From Acorus gramineus (Eukaryota; Streptophyta; Magnoliopsida; Acorales; Acoraceae), in assembly GCA_030737835.1 (NCBI GenBank), contig CM060853.1, positions 3,387,152 through 3,451,151 on the forward strand: a DNA stretch of 64,000 nucleotides, in the 5' to 3' direction. This document shows positions 20,704 through 32,749 of the stretch, one piece after another. The notes beneath the pieces are model-generated. The model was given only the letters and a program-made list of their open reading frames with translations, searched no databases and had not been told where the DNA came from. The translations under genes and the position numbers were made by a program. Positions within the stretch are counted from its first letter, which is position 1, and the number at the start of each line of letters is the position of its first letter.

Positions 20704-23411
20704 TGTCACGCCCCAGGGCGGCCGTCCCCGGGACGCGGCAGGTGTATATATCATATCAGAAGCCTACACATGAGGTCAAATATATATACTCTAAACCACA
20801 AATAAAAGTGACAACACAGATCAAACAAGGCTGACATAATATATACACAATATAGCGGAAGCTAAAAACTGAGTCTGTAACCCAAAACATATTACAGACT
20901 CGATACACAATCATATGTCCTGTGAGAGCCAATATACATAGTAACAACTGAATATATACAACACGTGCTCAGCACGGAAATACAATACATACAGCCAAGA
21001 AAAGGGATGCTGATAGCCTCTGGTACTCGCGGACGTAGCGCTGCTCCGCTACTGAAGGAATCCCTCGGAAAGCTCCAACTGCTGCTCCGGCTCCAGCTCA
21101 GGCTCAGTGGCAACTGGGGAAAAATATGCGAGGGGTGAGCCACACGCTCAGTGAACGGCACAACCCATGCATCACAGACAATATTGACCACATTGCAATT
21201 ATTTATCCAACCTCTAAGTGGCATAACAACATAATCCAGTGGTTCGTACTTCGCCGAACCACCACACCCTCACCCTCACCCATCAATGGGTGACATAGGC
21301 TATTGGGACTGATAATCATCCATAAACAAATCCAGCGGGTCGCTCATCGCCAACCCACTACACCCTCACCCTACCACGGGTGACATAGGATTTTGGGACT
21401 GACTAGGCTGTTGGTCACCCTTAGTCCACCGGTAGTCTCTCCTCCACTCCGTAGGCCGCTTGGTCTCCACCCACAACTTCAGCACAGTCCGTCACAAATA
21501 TCGGGAGGCGCCTACTGATGTGGGTCCTCCGAAGGACGGCCTTTCTAACGCTGGGGTAGTCTCTACCGGATCCAACGAGGGGGACAGAACAGCCTATCCA
21601 TACGCATATGATCCACTCGGATCCGCAGACTACACGCCTCAACAACTCTAATGTCATGAACTCTTCAGAGTTCCTCCAGGGCGCATAACCAGGATGCGGG
21701 GAAACAAGTACAATCAAAAGCAGTGTTGGAATATCATTGGGGGAAAGAAACTCGGGAGGGCGGCGTGAGTTCCCGATATAGGATACCCCGACAACCAAAC
21801 AAGGAACACGGAGTACCCTAACCCGGGTCTCACCGCTGTCCTCGCAAGGCCCCTCCCCTATAATATTCACTACTCATGCTAATAATCATACCAAACATAC
21901 AACATTACTTATAATATTATTGGGACTAGAAACCTTGGGAGGGCAGCATGAGGTCCCGATACAGGACATCCCGACAACCAAACAAGGAACACGGAGTACC
22001 CTAACACGGGTCTCACCGCTGTCCTCGCAAGGCTCCTCCCGATAATATTACCTAAGGCATGCGATTTAACATACACTAGCATTTAATTTAATAAACAAAC
22101 TAGTAGGACGCATACATAGGTCGAGGTTTCCTAACATGAAACAGGAGACATGGTGCATGGCTCATACACATATCCTAAGGGTGCAAGTCCCTAACATGCA
22201 AAGTCTAGGGTAGCATGCACTCTACAATTAAATCATGCAAGCATGGATTACATATTATTGCAGGTTAATATTTATCCATGGTGCCCCAGGAGAGGTCGGT
22301 ATACGCCCAAGTGCGTATAACGCCTCTCTACTGGGTTGGATTGTCCCACTCACCAGTATCTGGGTCGTCGCGCGACCGTCCGTCTAGATCTGCAAGACAG
22401 ACATTCAATATAGTGAGTTAAAATCCATAAACACCACAACTAAACACCCCACACTCGGGCAAACGTGCATACGACCCGCACGCACGCTAGCCCGAGTACT
22501 CCGGCAACCCCCCGCACGGCCGGCACCCACCCGCACGGCCACCCGACCGCCCGGGCGCACCGCCGCGCCTCAGCTCACGCACCCCGCACGCCTCGCGCCT
22601 CGCACGCACCACCACGGCCTCGCCGCGCCCTCCGCGCACCACCACGGCCTCGCCGCGCCCTCCGCGCGCCACCACCTCGCGCACGCACCTCCGCTGCGCC
22701 TCCAACGCCCCTCCCACGACCCCGACCACCTCCGACCATCTCCAACCACCCTCCGACGACCCCCACTGCCGCCGACCACCCCCAAACACAAATCCCCCCC
22801 CTAGCAATCATCTAAACAAGAAAAAAGAGGGAAAGAAGCTTACCGAGGGGGAGGAAGGGGTGACCGGGTGATCTCCGCGCACCGAAACCCTTCTCAACGG
22901 CCTTCTCACGCCCCGATCTACTTTGGCCTTCGAAACGGGCCAAATCAGAGGACAAAGAGGGGAGGTCGGGGAGGCTAGGATCGCCGAAAACGAGATTTGA
23001 AGACACCAGTGTGTAGATTGCTTTAGGTTTTTTATTTTGAGGGGTGTAGGGGGCTCAAACGGAAGAAAAACGGAGGAGAGGAGAGAGAGAGTTCAAGGTC
23101 GGGGATGATGAATAGTAACTCGGGAATTTTAGATCCCACTTATATAGTGAGCGACTTAAAATACCCGGATACGCCCCGGAACTGTGAAATTTTTGGAAAC
23201 GATGCCTGAATTCGATGAAATTTTCGTGGGAGGCCTAAAATGGCACCAGGACACCAAATATGCAGTTAGATTTTCAATCGGAGTCCTCTAGCTCAGGACG
23301 ATAGCTAACAGTCCAGAAATAAGCGGTTCCGATCGAAAACCGGTAAAAACCGAAAAACTGCCAGAACGCTCTAACGGTTACCCACAGGTTAAAAGTGACA
23401 CATATATAACA
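20704..23411 (-). mobile_element. Solo LTR (2.7 kb), Gypsy-like
   Basis: Flanked by the exact 5-bp duplication AAATC (20699-20703 and 23412-23416). On the minus strand it begins TGTTATATATGTGTCAC and ends GGGGCGTGACA, so termini are TG...CA. A TATA box with context (CACTATATAAGTGGG, minus strand, near 23140) followed by a CTCTCTCTCTC start-like tract marks the U3-R boundary. No coding domain is present. It shares CACTGAGCGTGTGGCTCACC (minus strand, near 21140) with the nested solo LTR at 9829-12036. A GC-rich C/G stretch lies at 22450-22830. Confidence 0.85.
21231..22050. repeat. Two internal direct duplications in the solo LTR
   Basis: One pair is about 21231-21312 and 21328-21403, both containing a CCACACCCTCACC-like word and GGGTGACATAGG. 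The second pair is about 21733-21870 and 21918-22047, sharing CCCGACAACCAAACAAGGAA and TCTCACCGCTGTCCTCGCAA. The LTR therefore grew partly by local duplication. Confidence 0.8.
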
Positions 23412-24900
23412 AAATCCATTCAAAATTATATTAAAAATAAAATTAAAAAAACATCTATTTCTTCTCTTTTAAGTACACTACTTTTTGAAAAGTTTTAGAC
23501 GCAATCATTTTTACCACCCAAAATTAAGACCATAAAAAAAATTAACCATTACCTTTGATGAGAGTATACACAGTTAACCACATAATCCAATTTTCGGCCA
23601 CTACAATTAAAAAACGATTATCATCGAAACTCATACAAACAATCTAATCAATAAAAAAAACACTGCCTTGAAAAAACTAAAAATATACTTATTTTCACAT
23701 ATAAAAAAAGAGTGATACATCTTGATCCAAAATCAATTAAAAAAAAATTTAAACTAAAAAACAAGACATCAATCAATTAATTTTATAGGGATCAAATGAG
23801 TTCAATTCCATATGTAATTTATGTATTTATTAATATAATTAACATATTTATATTTTATAGTTTTATGGAGGTCTGAAAAATCATCGAATAAAATTTGAAG
23901 TCCGGGAGTCATATTATGAGATTAGAAACCTGTTTATAATTCTTGAAATCTGAATCAGGTTATTGTTTGTAACACATATTAGGGTCTAGTTCTGAAACTC
24001 GCAGAATCTGGGGGTGGATCTACCAAAAGCCCATGAAAAGATAAAAGCAGCCGTTTTCTGTCAGGGACTTGGTTATAAATATGATGGACTTGTTTATAAC
24101 ACATATAGGGGCCGTTTTGTAAATCCTATAGAACAGGGGGTTCTATCTGAAAAATGACCCTGATGAAATTACAAAACTACCCTCGATACGATACGCCCAT
24201 CCGCTCGCGCTTTATAGAAGAGAATAGATAAAAACAAATTTTTTAATTTTTAAGTCTCTGTAAACGATATAATTCAATAATCTATGCCTCATTTTTTTTA
24301 TAGTAAAGTTTAAATCCTCAGATTTAATAAATATATTCCTTATTAGTCTCTCAGAAAGACATATCATTAAATTATTTTAATTTTCTTATTAGTTCCTTAT
24401 GAGAGACTAAAAAAGAATATATCATTTAAATTAAGAACTTAATCTGTAATATGAAAAAAAAGAGGGACCGATCATTAGATTCTAGTTTACACGGATCTAA
24501 AACAAAAAAAAACCCAAATAAAAGGGTGGATGTAAGTGCACCCTCAAAAACTTTAAATATACTTTGGACGCCCCCCATATTTTAAACATTTTATTTAAAA
24601 GCCCCAAATATTTAAACCTTGATTAGATTCATTAGTTAGCCCCCTTTTGTATATTTTTCTCAGCCAAAAATTCACTGAAAAATTCAAATAATCCTTGTAA
24701 ACTGCGTGAAATCCATATAATCCCTTGATTTTTTTTTAAGTCCATATAACCCCTTGAAAACACCTATGTAAATCCAAATAATCCACTGCATTAAACTTTC
24801 GTTGACAGATGAAGAATATTATGTAAATATTTTGTTTGGTTAATTCTGGCTGAAAACATAGTATACCAAAAAAATCTGTAATGTGTTAAAAATGCAGAAA
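23412..24900. other. AT-rich intergenic DNA with a degenerate MITE
   Basis: No coding sequence was recognised. At about 24241-24510 lies a decayed relative of the 18076-18350 MITE, keeping words such as TTTTTAAGTCTCTG, TAGTCTCTCAG and GGGACCGATCATTAGAT in the same order. Another half-copy is at about 44350-44490. Confidence 0.5.
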
Positions 24901-24904
24901 ATCT

Positions 24905-26120
24905 TCCATAAATGATAATTTTAATCTATTTGAATATATTATAAAACCCTATTCGATGGGGGTAAAATTGTTATAGATGATTTTTCATATTTTTAATACA
25001 TTGTAAGGATTTTTGGTATACTGTGTTTCAGCCAGGGTTAATAGATTGTTTTAAAACCCGACCCGACCCGATCCACCCAGTGGAACCGTTTAAATATTCA
25101 CCCTCTTTGAATCCCGGTTAGATTTATCCTTAAAACCCAACGATATAAAAAATTAGTAAAACCTAGGGCTGCAACTTGGGTCGGTTTGAACCCTATTTTT
25201 ACATGAGTTGGGTTGACCAAATCGAGTTCGGGTTCGGGTTCGAGTTGGCCAATTCGGGTTGACTCACAAATCGGGTTGGGTTCGGGGTGGCCTCACTCAC
25301 AACCCGACCCAACCCGAACCCGTAAATTAATAGTTAAAAAAAAAAATCATGGCCGTTCATTCTGTAGCTTCTAATCTAGGTAGTCCAAATTTTAGCTAAT
25401 CTTACGGGTTGGGTCGGGTTGATTTATTTAATTTGCAAAACATGTTAGAAATTCGTGTTGGGTCGGGTTGGTCCAATTTGGGTTAAAAATTAGGTTGGGT
25501 CGGATTGGTCCAATTCGGGTTGGGTTGGTTTATTTAATTACTGGTTGGGTTTGGGTTAGTGCAATTCGGGTTGAAAATCGGGTTGGGTCGGGTTAGGGTT
25601 GAGTAGTTTGGAATTCGGGTTGGGTTCGGGTTGGGGTCAACCCGAACCCAACCCGCCCGAGTTGCATCCCTAGTAAAACCCAATCAACCCACCAGTTGAA
25701 TCGACAGTTTTTGTGAACCGACTATAGGTTGATTATATCAAATGGTTTCTTATTCGAAGAAATTGTAATTAATCACTTGTTAAAATATGAAATATAATTA
25801 AAAGTCCACAACATGTGTTAGTTTGCATGGAATAAAAGAGTGCGTCTATGTAGAATAATTAAAATTAAGCTGGAATTAGGATTCCAATCTTCCACTCAAA
25901 CAATTACTCTACCAATCTATTCTACCAGTGCAAGAGTGACTCACATACCAAATCATTTTTTCATCCCCTTTACAAATCAATAGACACATGTCACAAATTA
26001 TTTTCTCTTATTCTATAAATCCTGTTAACATCTTAATATCTTATTCACTATTTATTCACAGTATTCTTAATCAACTAAATAACAAAAATTTATCATTATG
26101 TTTAAAAACGAGAACAACTA
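24905..26120. repeat. Duplicated block A (copy 1), interrupted by a hAT element
   Basis: Non-coding block matching about 46118-46815 at high identity, for example GGGGGTAAAATTGTTATAGA, GTTAGATTTATCCTTAAAAC and GGTTGATTATATCAAATGGT. Copy 1 holds the hAT element 25164-25672; copy 2 does not. The outer boundaries are approximate. Confidence 0.88.
25164..25672. mobile_element. Non-autonomous hAT-type element with empty-site control
   Basis: A 509-bp element with termini TAGGGCTGCAACT and, on the minus strand, TAGGGATGCAACT (12/13). An exact 8-bp duplication GTAAAACC flanks it (25156-25163 and 25673-25680). The interior is built of GGGTTGGGTCGGGTT-type words in one arm and the complement CAACCCGAACCC in the other. 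The duplicated block at 46118-46815 has a single GTAAAACC at 46359-46366 and nothing inserted, giving direct proof of insertion. Confidence 0.95.
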
Positions 26121-26800
26121 ATTGATATAACTGAATAACTTATTTCGATGCCCATATTTTAGAAAAGCTTATTCAATCGGATGACCGAGCACATGAAGTG
26201 CGATCTTCACATCAAAACGTTCCAACCGTCGATTCCCAGAACCACAACGATCACGATTCTCATTCGAGACATCTCTAAAAACGTCCATTTTTGGTTTCTC
26301 TCGCTCTCTCTCTCTCCCCCCTCCATCGCCGAAGTTGTAGCAGCTTCAGATCCTGTATGGTCAGCCACAACTGACTTTCATTTCCCGTCTTTGATTGCCT
26401 AGAAATGGTTTTTCTAGGGTTTCTTTTTGTTCAACGTTAATCTGTGTCTTCGTATGATTGATTTACTTGCTTTGTTTTTGGGTTCCTAGAGACTTCAGTT
26501 TGGTGATGGTGATAGTGATTTCTTAGATGGGTACGACTGTTTTTTTTGGGTTTGATGTGGTTTATTGTATCACTTCAGAGCTTATATGTGTTATTTACTC
26601 TTTTTTTTTTAAAAAAAAAAAGATTATTAGTTTTCACATTTATATCGAAGTTTTTTTTTTTGATTGGTTTTATATCGAAGTTTTGATTCTAGGGTTTCGG
26701 ATTTTCAAATTTTCTGTTGGGCTGAGGTTGTGTACATTGTTTCCTTGGATGACACATTTATATCAGGGTTTGGTTCTCTTATTTGCTAACGATTAATTCT
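26120..26800 (+). repeat. Promoter/first-exon module B, copy 1
   Basis: Similar to about 44510-45000 and to 46815-47043 plus 47951-48355. It holds a pyrimidine-rich tract (TCTCTCTCTCTCC), then CTTCAGATCCTGTATGG and an intron-like stretch with CTAGGGTTTC. The junction CTTCAGATCCT..ATGGT resembles the real RPL5 first exon (CTTCAGATCCTACAATGGTAAGC at 35104-35126, written here in part). In this copy the donor-like site reads GGTCAGC and so looks inactive. Confidence 0.7.
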
Positions 26801-26812
26801 GGCTGAAAGAAT

Positions 26813-27210
26813 TGGACAAAGTTTGTTTTATCTTTTATCTAGAACAAACTATCCCCATTTTTTTTTTCAAAATGTGAACAATTGTCTATGCTTTATCCCC
26901 CATCCTTTTTTTTAATGCCATATGGGGTAACAATTGATTTAATCCAATTTTTTCCTTATCCCAACCCTTTATTCCCATATCAAACTAAGCCTTTGGGTGT
27001 GGTTACTCCCACCCATTATTCATCCCACCACAGGCTAAATTTTGTGACCTCTAAATCCACCCCATCATTCCTTTTTTTTTTTTTTTTTTTTTTTGAAGAA
27101 AAGGTTGACTTTCGCATTTGTATTAATCAAGGTGAAAGCCCAAAGAGCGAAAAAAAAAACCCTACTAAAACAACCACCTTACAAAACTCACACCAAAGCA
27201 CCAACCCCCC
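26813..27210. repeat. Duplicated block C with a reversed poly-A element end
   Basis: Matches about 43240-43618. A poly-T run (about 27069-27094) is followed by GAAGAAAAGGTTGAC and GTATTAATCAAG. On the minus strand this reads as a 3' end (TTGATTAATAC) running into poly-A, the form expected of a truncated LINE tail. I see no LINE coding domain. Confidence 0.55.
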
Positions 27211-27229
27211 GTTTGCCAACTGACATAAA

Positions 27230-27700
27230 CAATGAATAGGGGAGAATAACAGTAGAATAGCCCTTATTCGCTGTTTGTTTGGGGCGGATAAACCCCGATA
27301 GCAATGCCTGGATAAACTAGCATAAGGCCTGATAACAATTCTAATAAAATGGAGAATAGCTTATCAGGGCTTATCTATTCCTGAGAATAAAAATACCCCT
27401 CACCATCATTACAAAAAAATTCTCTCACTTACTTTAACAAACCCTAATGATATACCCATCTTATATTTCCACCATCCAATCAGTGGACCACTCCATCCAG
27501 AATAAATCACGATCGTTCAAAATAACAAAAAAAATCCAGTTCATCCTAACCATCCTAAATCCCCACTCAAAATAACCAGATGCTGCCACGTGTACTCCTA
27601 GTCCCATCAAAAGAAACACAAAAACCCACTTTCTCATCTATTCTTCCCCACCGACTTCATCTTCTTCACTGCTTCTCCTCTGAAAACAAAAAACCCTACC
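27230..27700. other. Intergenic DNA upstream of RID2
   Basis: At 27240-27400 there is a fragment related to the Tourist-like family found at 31108-31585 (words such as GGATAAACCCC and TTATCAGGGCTTATC). AAACCCTA, a telo-box-like word common in translation-gene promoters, is at about 27690. Confidence 0.4.
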
Positions 27701-27889
27701 GACTGTTTTTGTGTTTCTTCACCATGTCCGTCTCGTGAAGGGCGGCGTCCGGTTGTACGACGATCAAGCGTGCGACGATCGGCATTTGCGCGGCAGTGGG
27801 GGGAGGCGGCGAAGCATTCGGACGAAGTGGATCCACCTCATCGCAGATCCAAACCGAGGTGTGTATATTCTCATGTGAGTGGATTATAT

Positions 27890-28102
27890 GGAAAAGTCAG
27901 GGGTTATATGGATTTTTTCCCAAAAACCTAACCCCTCCCTGACTTTTTAGATTCATTGTCTCCCTGTTTACACGCTCCCCGAAGGATTGCCCTCGCCGCC
28001 GTTCTTCAACGTCATCTGTCCTCTCCGTTCCTTCTTGGTTGAGAAGAAGGGCTGTCCGTGTGACGACCGTCCGTTCAATCTAGGGTTTCCATTCAATTCC
28101 AG
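27890..28102 (+). promoter_or_regulatory. RID2 5'UTR exon (block E copy 1)
   Basis: The segment ends CAATTCCAG and is followed by donor GTACAC at 28103. The intron ends at 28796 (GTTCAG), 12 bases before the start codon. The exon holds TTGCCCTCGCCGCCGTTC and CTAGGGTTTCC. The same exon and part of the intron are duplicated at about 45070-45690. An additional leader exon ending CCGAG then GTGTG near 27858 is possible. Confidence 0.6.
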
Positions 28103-28808
28103 GTACACCTGATTTTCCACTATTGTTTTTCCCTAAGAAATGCATCTATAGAGGTACGAAACCCCTTTGATTCGGATGGGAATAGGTTCTTAACCCTTGT
28201 TTTACCCTAATAAGTTGTTTGATCGTTCGGATCGGTTGGGGTTCGGTCTTCTGTTCCACTATTGGTTTCTTATTTATCAATGTTGAACCGTTTGATGTCT
28301 CTCTTGTTGATTTTGATATCTTTTCGAATTCGTAGAAGTGGTAGAAAATCAGTGTTGTAATTAGGGTTTTAGATTAATAGGTTATTGTTCTAGCTCTCTG
28401 GACTGTTCAATTATAGATTCTTATGCGAAAACTGATCCCTCTCTGTCCTTCTCGCTGTTAGGTATTGATGAAAACCCATAAAACTCCAGCATTTGTTTCT
28501 CTGTGTATGTCAATCTCCAGTTGATTTAATTAGCGAATGGAAACCATTATGGATGGATTAATTTTTGCTTTTGAAAAAAACTGGATTTTTTAACCATCGG
28601 ATGCCGAACACTAATTTCGGGAGTCAATTATTCATATGGAATTTGATTTCTGTGTGTGAAAATGTATTTGATTTGTTTTTGTAATGCTAGTTAAAGCGAG
28701 CTCTAAAAAAAATGATTTTTGATTTTTTTTAACAATGATTCTTTTTTTTAATAAATAACTTGTTCCAATGAGGCTATATTGTCTTTGTCTGTTCAGTGAA
28801 TAACAAAA

Positions 28809-31800
28809 ATGCCGAGGCCAGAGATACAAGCACCTCCAGAGATATTTTATAATGATGTCGAAGCTCGAAAATATACAACTTCCTCTCGGATTATCGAAAT
28901 CCAGGTATTTGTATTTGTTTAATTGGAAGTTCATTATTGCTATTTTTTTTTGGTGCAAACTCTGAACTTCATGAATTTGTTAAAAAATAGGCAAAAATTT
29001 CAGAGAGAGCACTAGAACTTCTTGCTTTGCCAAATGATGGAATCCCACGCCTTCTTCTTGACATAGGTGACTCAAAGATATCTCCTTGTTTGGATTATGA
29101 TTAAAAATTTCATTCCCAGATATCGATTAACGATCAGTGGAAAATTATTTATAAATTTTGTTTTGGAAAAAATTGTACCTCAATGGATCCTTGCTCTTAG
29201 ATGCATGAAATTGTATCTCAGGGAGAGTTATTCTTTTGTTTCATAGCTATTCATTGTTCTTTACTATTGGAAGTTATCTGAATTGACTAGGAAGACTCTT
29301 ACTGATTGCTTCATGTTGTGTTGGTAGGTTGTGGTTCAGGGCTTAGTGGTGAGACATTGAGTGAGGAAGGGCACCACTGGATAGGCATAGACATTTCACA
29401 GGCGATGCTTGGTGAGTAATTGTGTCTGTTCCATACATGCTTAGAGTCTGCCGTGTTTCTTTTTGTTTGGCATTGATGCTCTCATTGTATATGTTGTTGT
29501 CCTTAATCCTTATACTAGTTATCTCGGTCTTATCAGATATTGCCGTGGAGCGCCAGGTGGATGGTGATGTAATGCATCTTGATATGGGTCAGGTATGCCA
29601 TTGTCACTGATTAATAATATGTGTGTTTGAGGTTCCCCTAAAAAACCTGCAATCCTTGACTAGGGACTTGTTGCAGGGTTTGGGCCTGAGACCTGGAGTT
29701 ATTGACGGTGCCATAAGCATCTCTGCCATCCAGGTCAGTCATTCTTCTTATCCGCATTTATTTTATATTTTAGAGTATTTTCTTGTGTGGTGTTTTCATC
29801 AGGAGGCATCTTTTAAAACAGGTTTTAGTTATTTGAATGTATCCTTTGTTCCGTAGGTTATTTACCTCTTTCTTTAATTATATGAAGAATATTGTTTGTT
29901 AAATGGAGTATTTATGAGATCCATGGGAAACCCATTTCTTGTGTGGTTCTCAAACTTACTTAACCTTCTTTACATGCCTTAACTTCCATTTCTTATGTTG
30001 GTTTTTGCAGTGGTTATGCTATGCTGACAAGACATCCCATGAACCAAAATTGAGATTGAAGTATGTCTTCATTGTGTTGAGTAACCTGCATAGTAATCTT
30101 GCATCAAATATTCTCTTTCATTCATCATTCTCATTTGGGCGCAACAATCTTGCAGAGCTTTCTTTGGATCACTCTACAGATGCTTAGCAAGGGGAGCAAG
30201 AGCAGTGCTGCAACTCTATGCTGAAAATGTCGCACAGAGTGAGATGATCATGACTTATGCCATGAAAGCTGGATTTGCAGGTGGTATAGTTGTTGATTGG
30301 CCACACAGGTACTTGTGATTTGCTTTAGCCTTTTCAATATATTTGTATTTTTTCATGGGATCATTTTTAAGTCTTTTTTCCCCAATATTTTTGTATTCTT
30401 GCATGGGGTCCATTTTTTTTTAATGAAAAGGAACATCCTTTGTGAAATTATGACTCAAGGCTTCACTCATTTACTGTCAGAATTGGTTGCATAACCTCTA
30501 AATTTAATTGTTCTTTATTTTCTATCATTGTTACGTCTCTGTTAAAAAAAGTTGGAAAGTGAAAGTGGACCTGGTCATATAAAATTTGCTTTGATAATCA
30601 ACACCCTTGTTGCCTTCATTTAGCAGCCTTTTTTTGCTTCTAAATATCTAGAATTTGCTCTATGGACATCTAATTTATAAGTCATTCTTGAATCTAGCTG
30701 ATCACCATTGACTAATAAGGGATCGTGGCTAGTACACATAGTATCCCTGCTCATGAGAATTAGACTAAAACCATGCTAATAATATTCACTATATATATAT
30801 GTATGTTTATGATAAAAAAAATTTGGTAGAATTAATCATTATTTTTTAAAGAAATGCTTCCAAGTACCATTACTTATGAATATATGAAATTTTCTGTGAA
30901 AGCTATAAGCCCTTTGCTATCTGTTCATTTGAGCTTATATATGATGAAACATGTGTGTGTGTTCCCCTTGTTGAGGGTGACCTATTTGTAATGGAGAAAA
31001 TGCTAGGTGCAATGACCTTGGCGAGATTAACTTTGAAACACCCGAAATAAAGTTTGTACTATATTCCTAATCATTCTATGCATAGTAATCCTGATTTATC
31101 CTTCTCAAACATTTACCCCCCCCCCCCCCCCGGTTTGAATTGAGGAATTGAGTTATTCTGAATAGATAACTATACCACTATAGATAACAATTCTACAGGA
31201 ATAAGAGATTTTATGTTTGGTTGTGTTTTTTGTTATTCTCATTGGAAAACGTAAGAATAAAGGTTGAGTTGTTTGGTTGATAAAGAATAAAATATAAATA
31301 AAGTGTAAAAAAGCTGATTTGACATGTGAGCCCTTTGAAGTATAAGAGGTATTGATAGGTGATTTGATGTGATAAGGTGTAAAAAGTTGATTTGACATGT
31401 GGGCTCGTGGGAATAGATAAACTGAGTATAGCTTATTCTAGGGGTTACTTAGAATTGCTATACTCTCTTATACTCGTTTAAACTGGCTTAGTAATACCAA
31501 GTTATACTCTGCAAACAAACAGCTATTTTCTCTATCCATTCTTATACCACTCTTATCCGAGCTTAACCCGTTACCCAAACGGGGGCTTAAATATTTGTAA
31601 AAAAAAAGTCCAATTGATTAGAAATCTTAAGTTATCCATCAATATTGTCCCATTATTCATTGGCAGTGCACTTGAAAAGTACATCTTAGGAGCCTTAAGT
31701 GTGGGATTCTCAACTTTCTAGAAAGGGTAATCCGTATACTTAACCAAGATTTGTGTAGTTGAATACACAGATACTTATGTGGATGTTCTGTTGGTTGCAA

Positions 31801-32747
31801 TTCCTGTGTGTGTGTGTCTGTCTCTCTCTCTCTCTCTCTCTCTCGATATATATATATATATATATATATGGGGTCTTCCTCCAGTCATTTATTTTAGTCA
31901 TGGTGAAGTTGAGCTGTTACACACTAAATATTGTATGTTGTTGCATCCATCAGTTCAAAAGCGAGGAAGGCATACCTTGTCCTCACCTGTGGACCTCCAT
32001 CCATCAGCACCACAGTTCCAAAGGGCAAAGGCGAGAATGGTGAAACTTGCAGCGATGGTGACGAGAGCGACGATGAAGAGGGCCAACTGGTAAGCCATGC
32101 AGAAATGTCCATATCTTTGTGGCGAAACATCTTATCTCATGTTGACAGAGCTGCCCCTTCTTCCCTGAGGTCGTATCCTGGGTTGAGTTTTAATCATGTT
32201 GATAAGATAAAAGATATAACCATGAAATAAAACAAAATATTCGTCTATCAATTTTTATTTTATCATAGTTCATTAAGGCATTGTTTGGAAATGGGTTTGC
32301 GTAACTTTTGGAGATTGTTTTTGCATGAATCATACTAAAATTGTGAAATCTAAACTCATTTCTAAACACCACCAGTGGTCCCTGCTTTTGACCAAAGTGA
32401 AAAACAACTTTTTGTCACAAAAAAATAGCTTTTCATGAATCTAACTAAAGTGAGTTTCCTGGAAAGTTGCTTTCAAGAGAGACTTTAGGTGAAAAGCTAT
32501 TTTTCAAACCTGTTTCCAAATGCACCATAAGCAGTATTCTTTTCCTTAAGGTCTTTTGATGTGTGGGTAATTCCTGCAACAGGTTTCAATATCAGACAGA
32601 CACCGGCCGAGGAAAAAGCTGAAGGTAACAAAGAGAGGGAAAGGGAAGGAATGGGTGATTAAGAAGAAGGAGCAGATGAGAAGGAAAGGCCATACTGTGC
32701 CACCGGACACGAAATACACCGCGCGTAAACGAAAGGCGCATTTTTGA
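28809..32747 (+). CDS. RID2: 18S rRNA (guanine-N7) methyltransferase, Bud23/WBSCR22 type
   Basis: Nine coding exons: 28809-28904, 28991-29066, 29328-29411, 29537-29592, 29677-29733, 30011-30060, 30156-30308, 31954-32089 and 32583-32747; 290 aa, matching the usual family length. The start [19 protein letters not shown] is typical. The SAM-binding motif [11 protein letters not shown] spans exons 2-3, followed by [24 protein letters not shown] near the C-terminus is family-specific, and the tail is strongly basic ([15 protein letters not shown]), fitting nuclear/nucleolar action. Known family role: with Trm112 it methylates a guanine of 18S rRNA and supports 40S maturation; in Arabidopsis RID2 loss affects nucleoli and root regeneration. 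Intron 7 (1645 bases) carries a Tourist-like MITE and simple repeats. Confidence 0.95.
31108..31585. mobile_element. Tourist-like MITE in RID2 intron 7
   Basis: Bounded by TTA on both sides. The left end is a C-run followed by GGTTTGAAT; the right end, on the minus strand, reads GCCCCCGTTTGGG. Related, more decayed copies are at about 33270-33722 and 34015-34480, sharing TTATTCTCATTGG, ACGTAAGAATAAA and GATTTGACATGTG. A TTA duplication suggests the PIF/Harbinger group. The left C-run (about 16 C) has likely expanded. Confidence 0.6.
31807..31870. repeat. (TG)(CT)(TA) compound microsatellite
   Basis: Adjacent TG, CT and TA dinucleotide runs in RID2 intron 7, upstream of the exon 8 acceptor at 31953. 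Confidence 0.9.
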
Positions 32748-32749
32748 TA

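Noticed and set aside
22465..22815. Overlapping 60-115-codon ORFs on both strands
   Set aside because: They come from GC-rich repeats inside the solo LTR; open frames on several strands at once indicate composition, not genes.
26527..26796. ORFs such as MGTTVFFGFDVVYC in module B copies (also near 44920 and 48120)
   Set aside because: They lie in intron-like T-rich DNA, differ by frame-breaking changes between copies and contain no domain.
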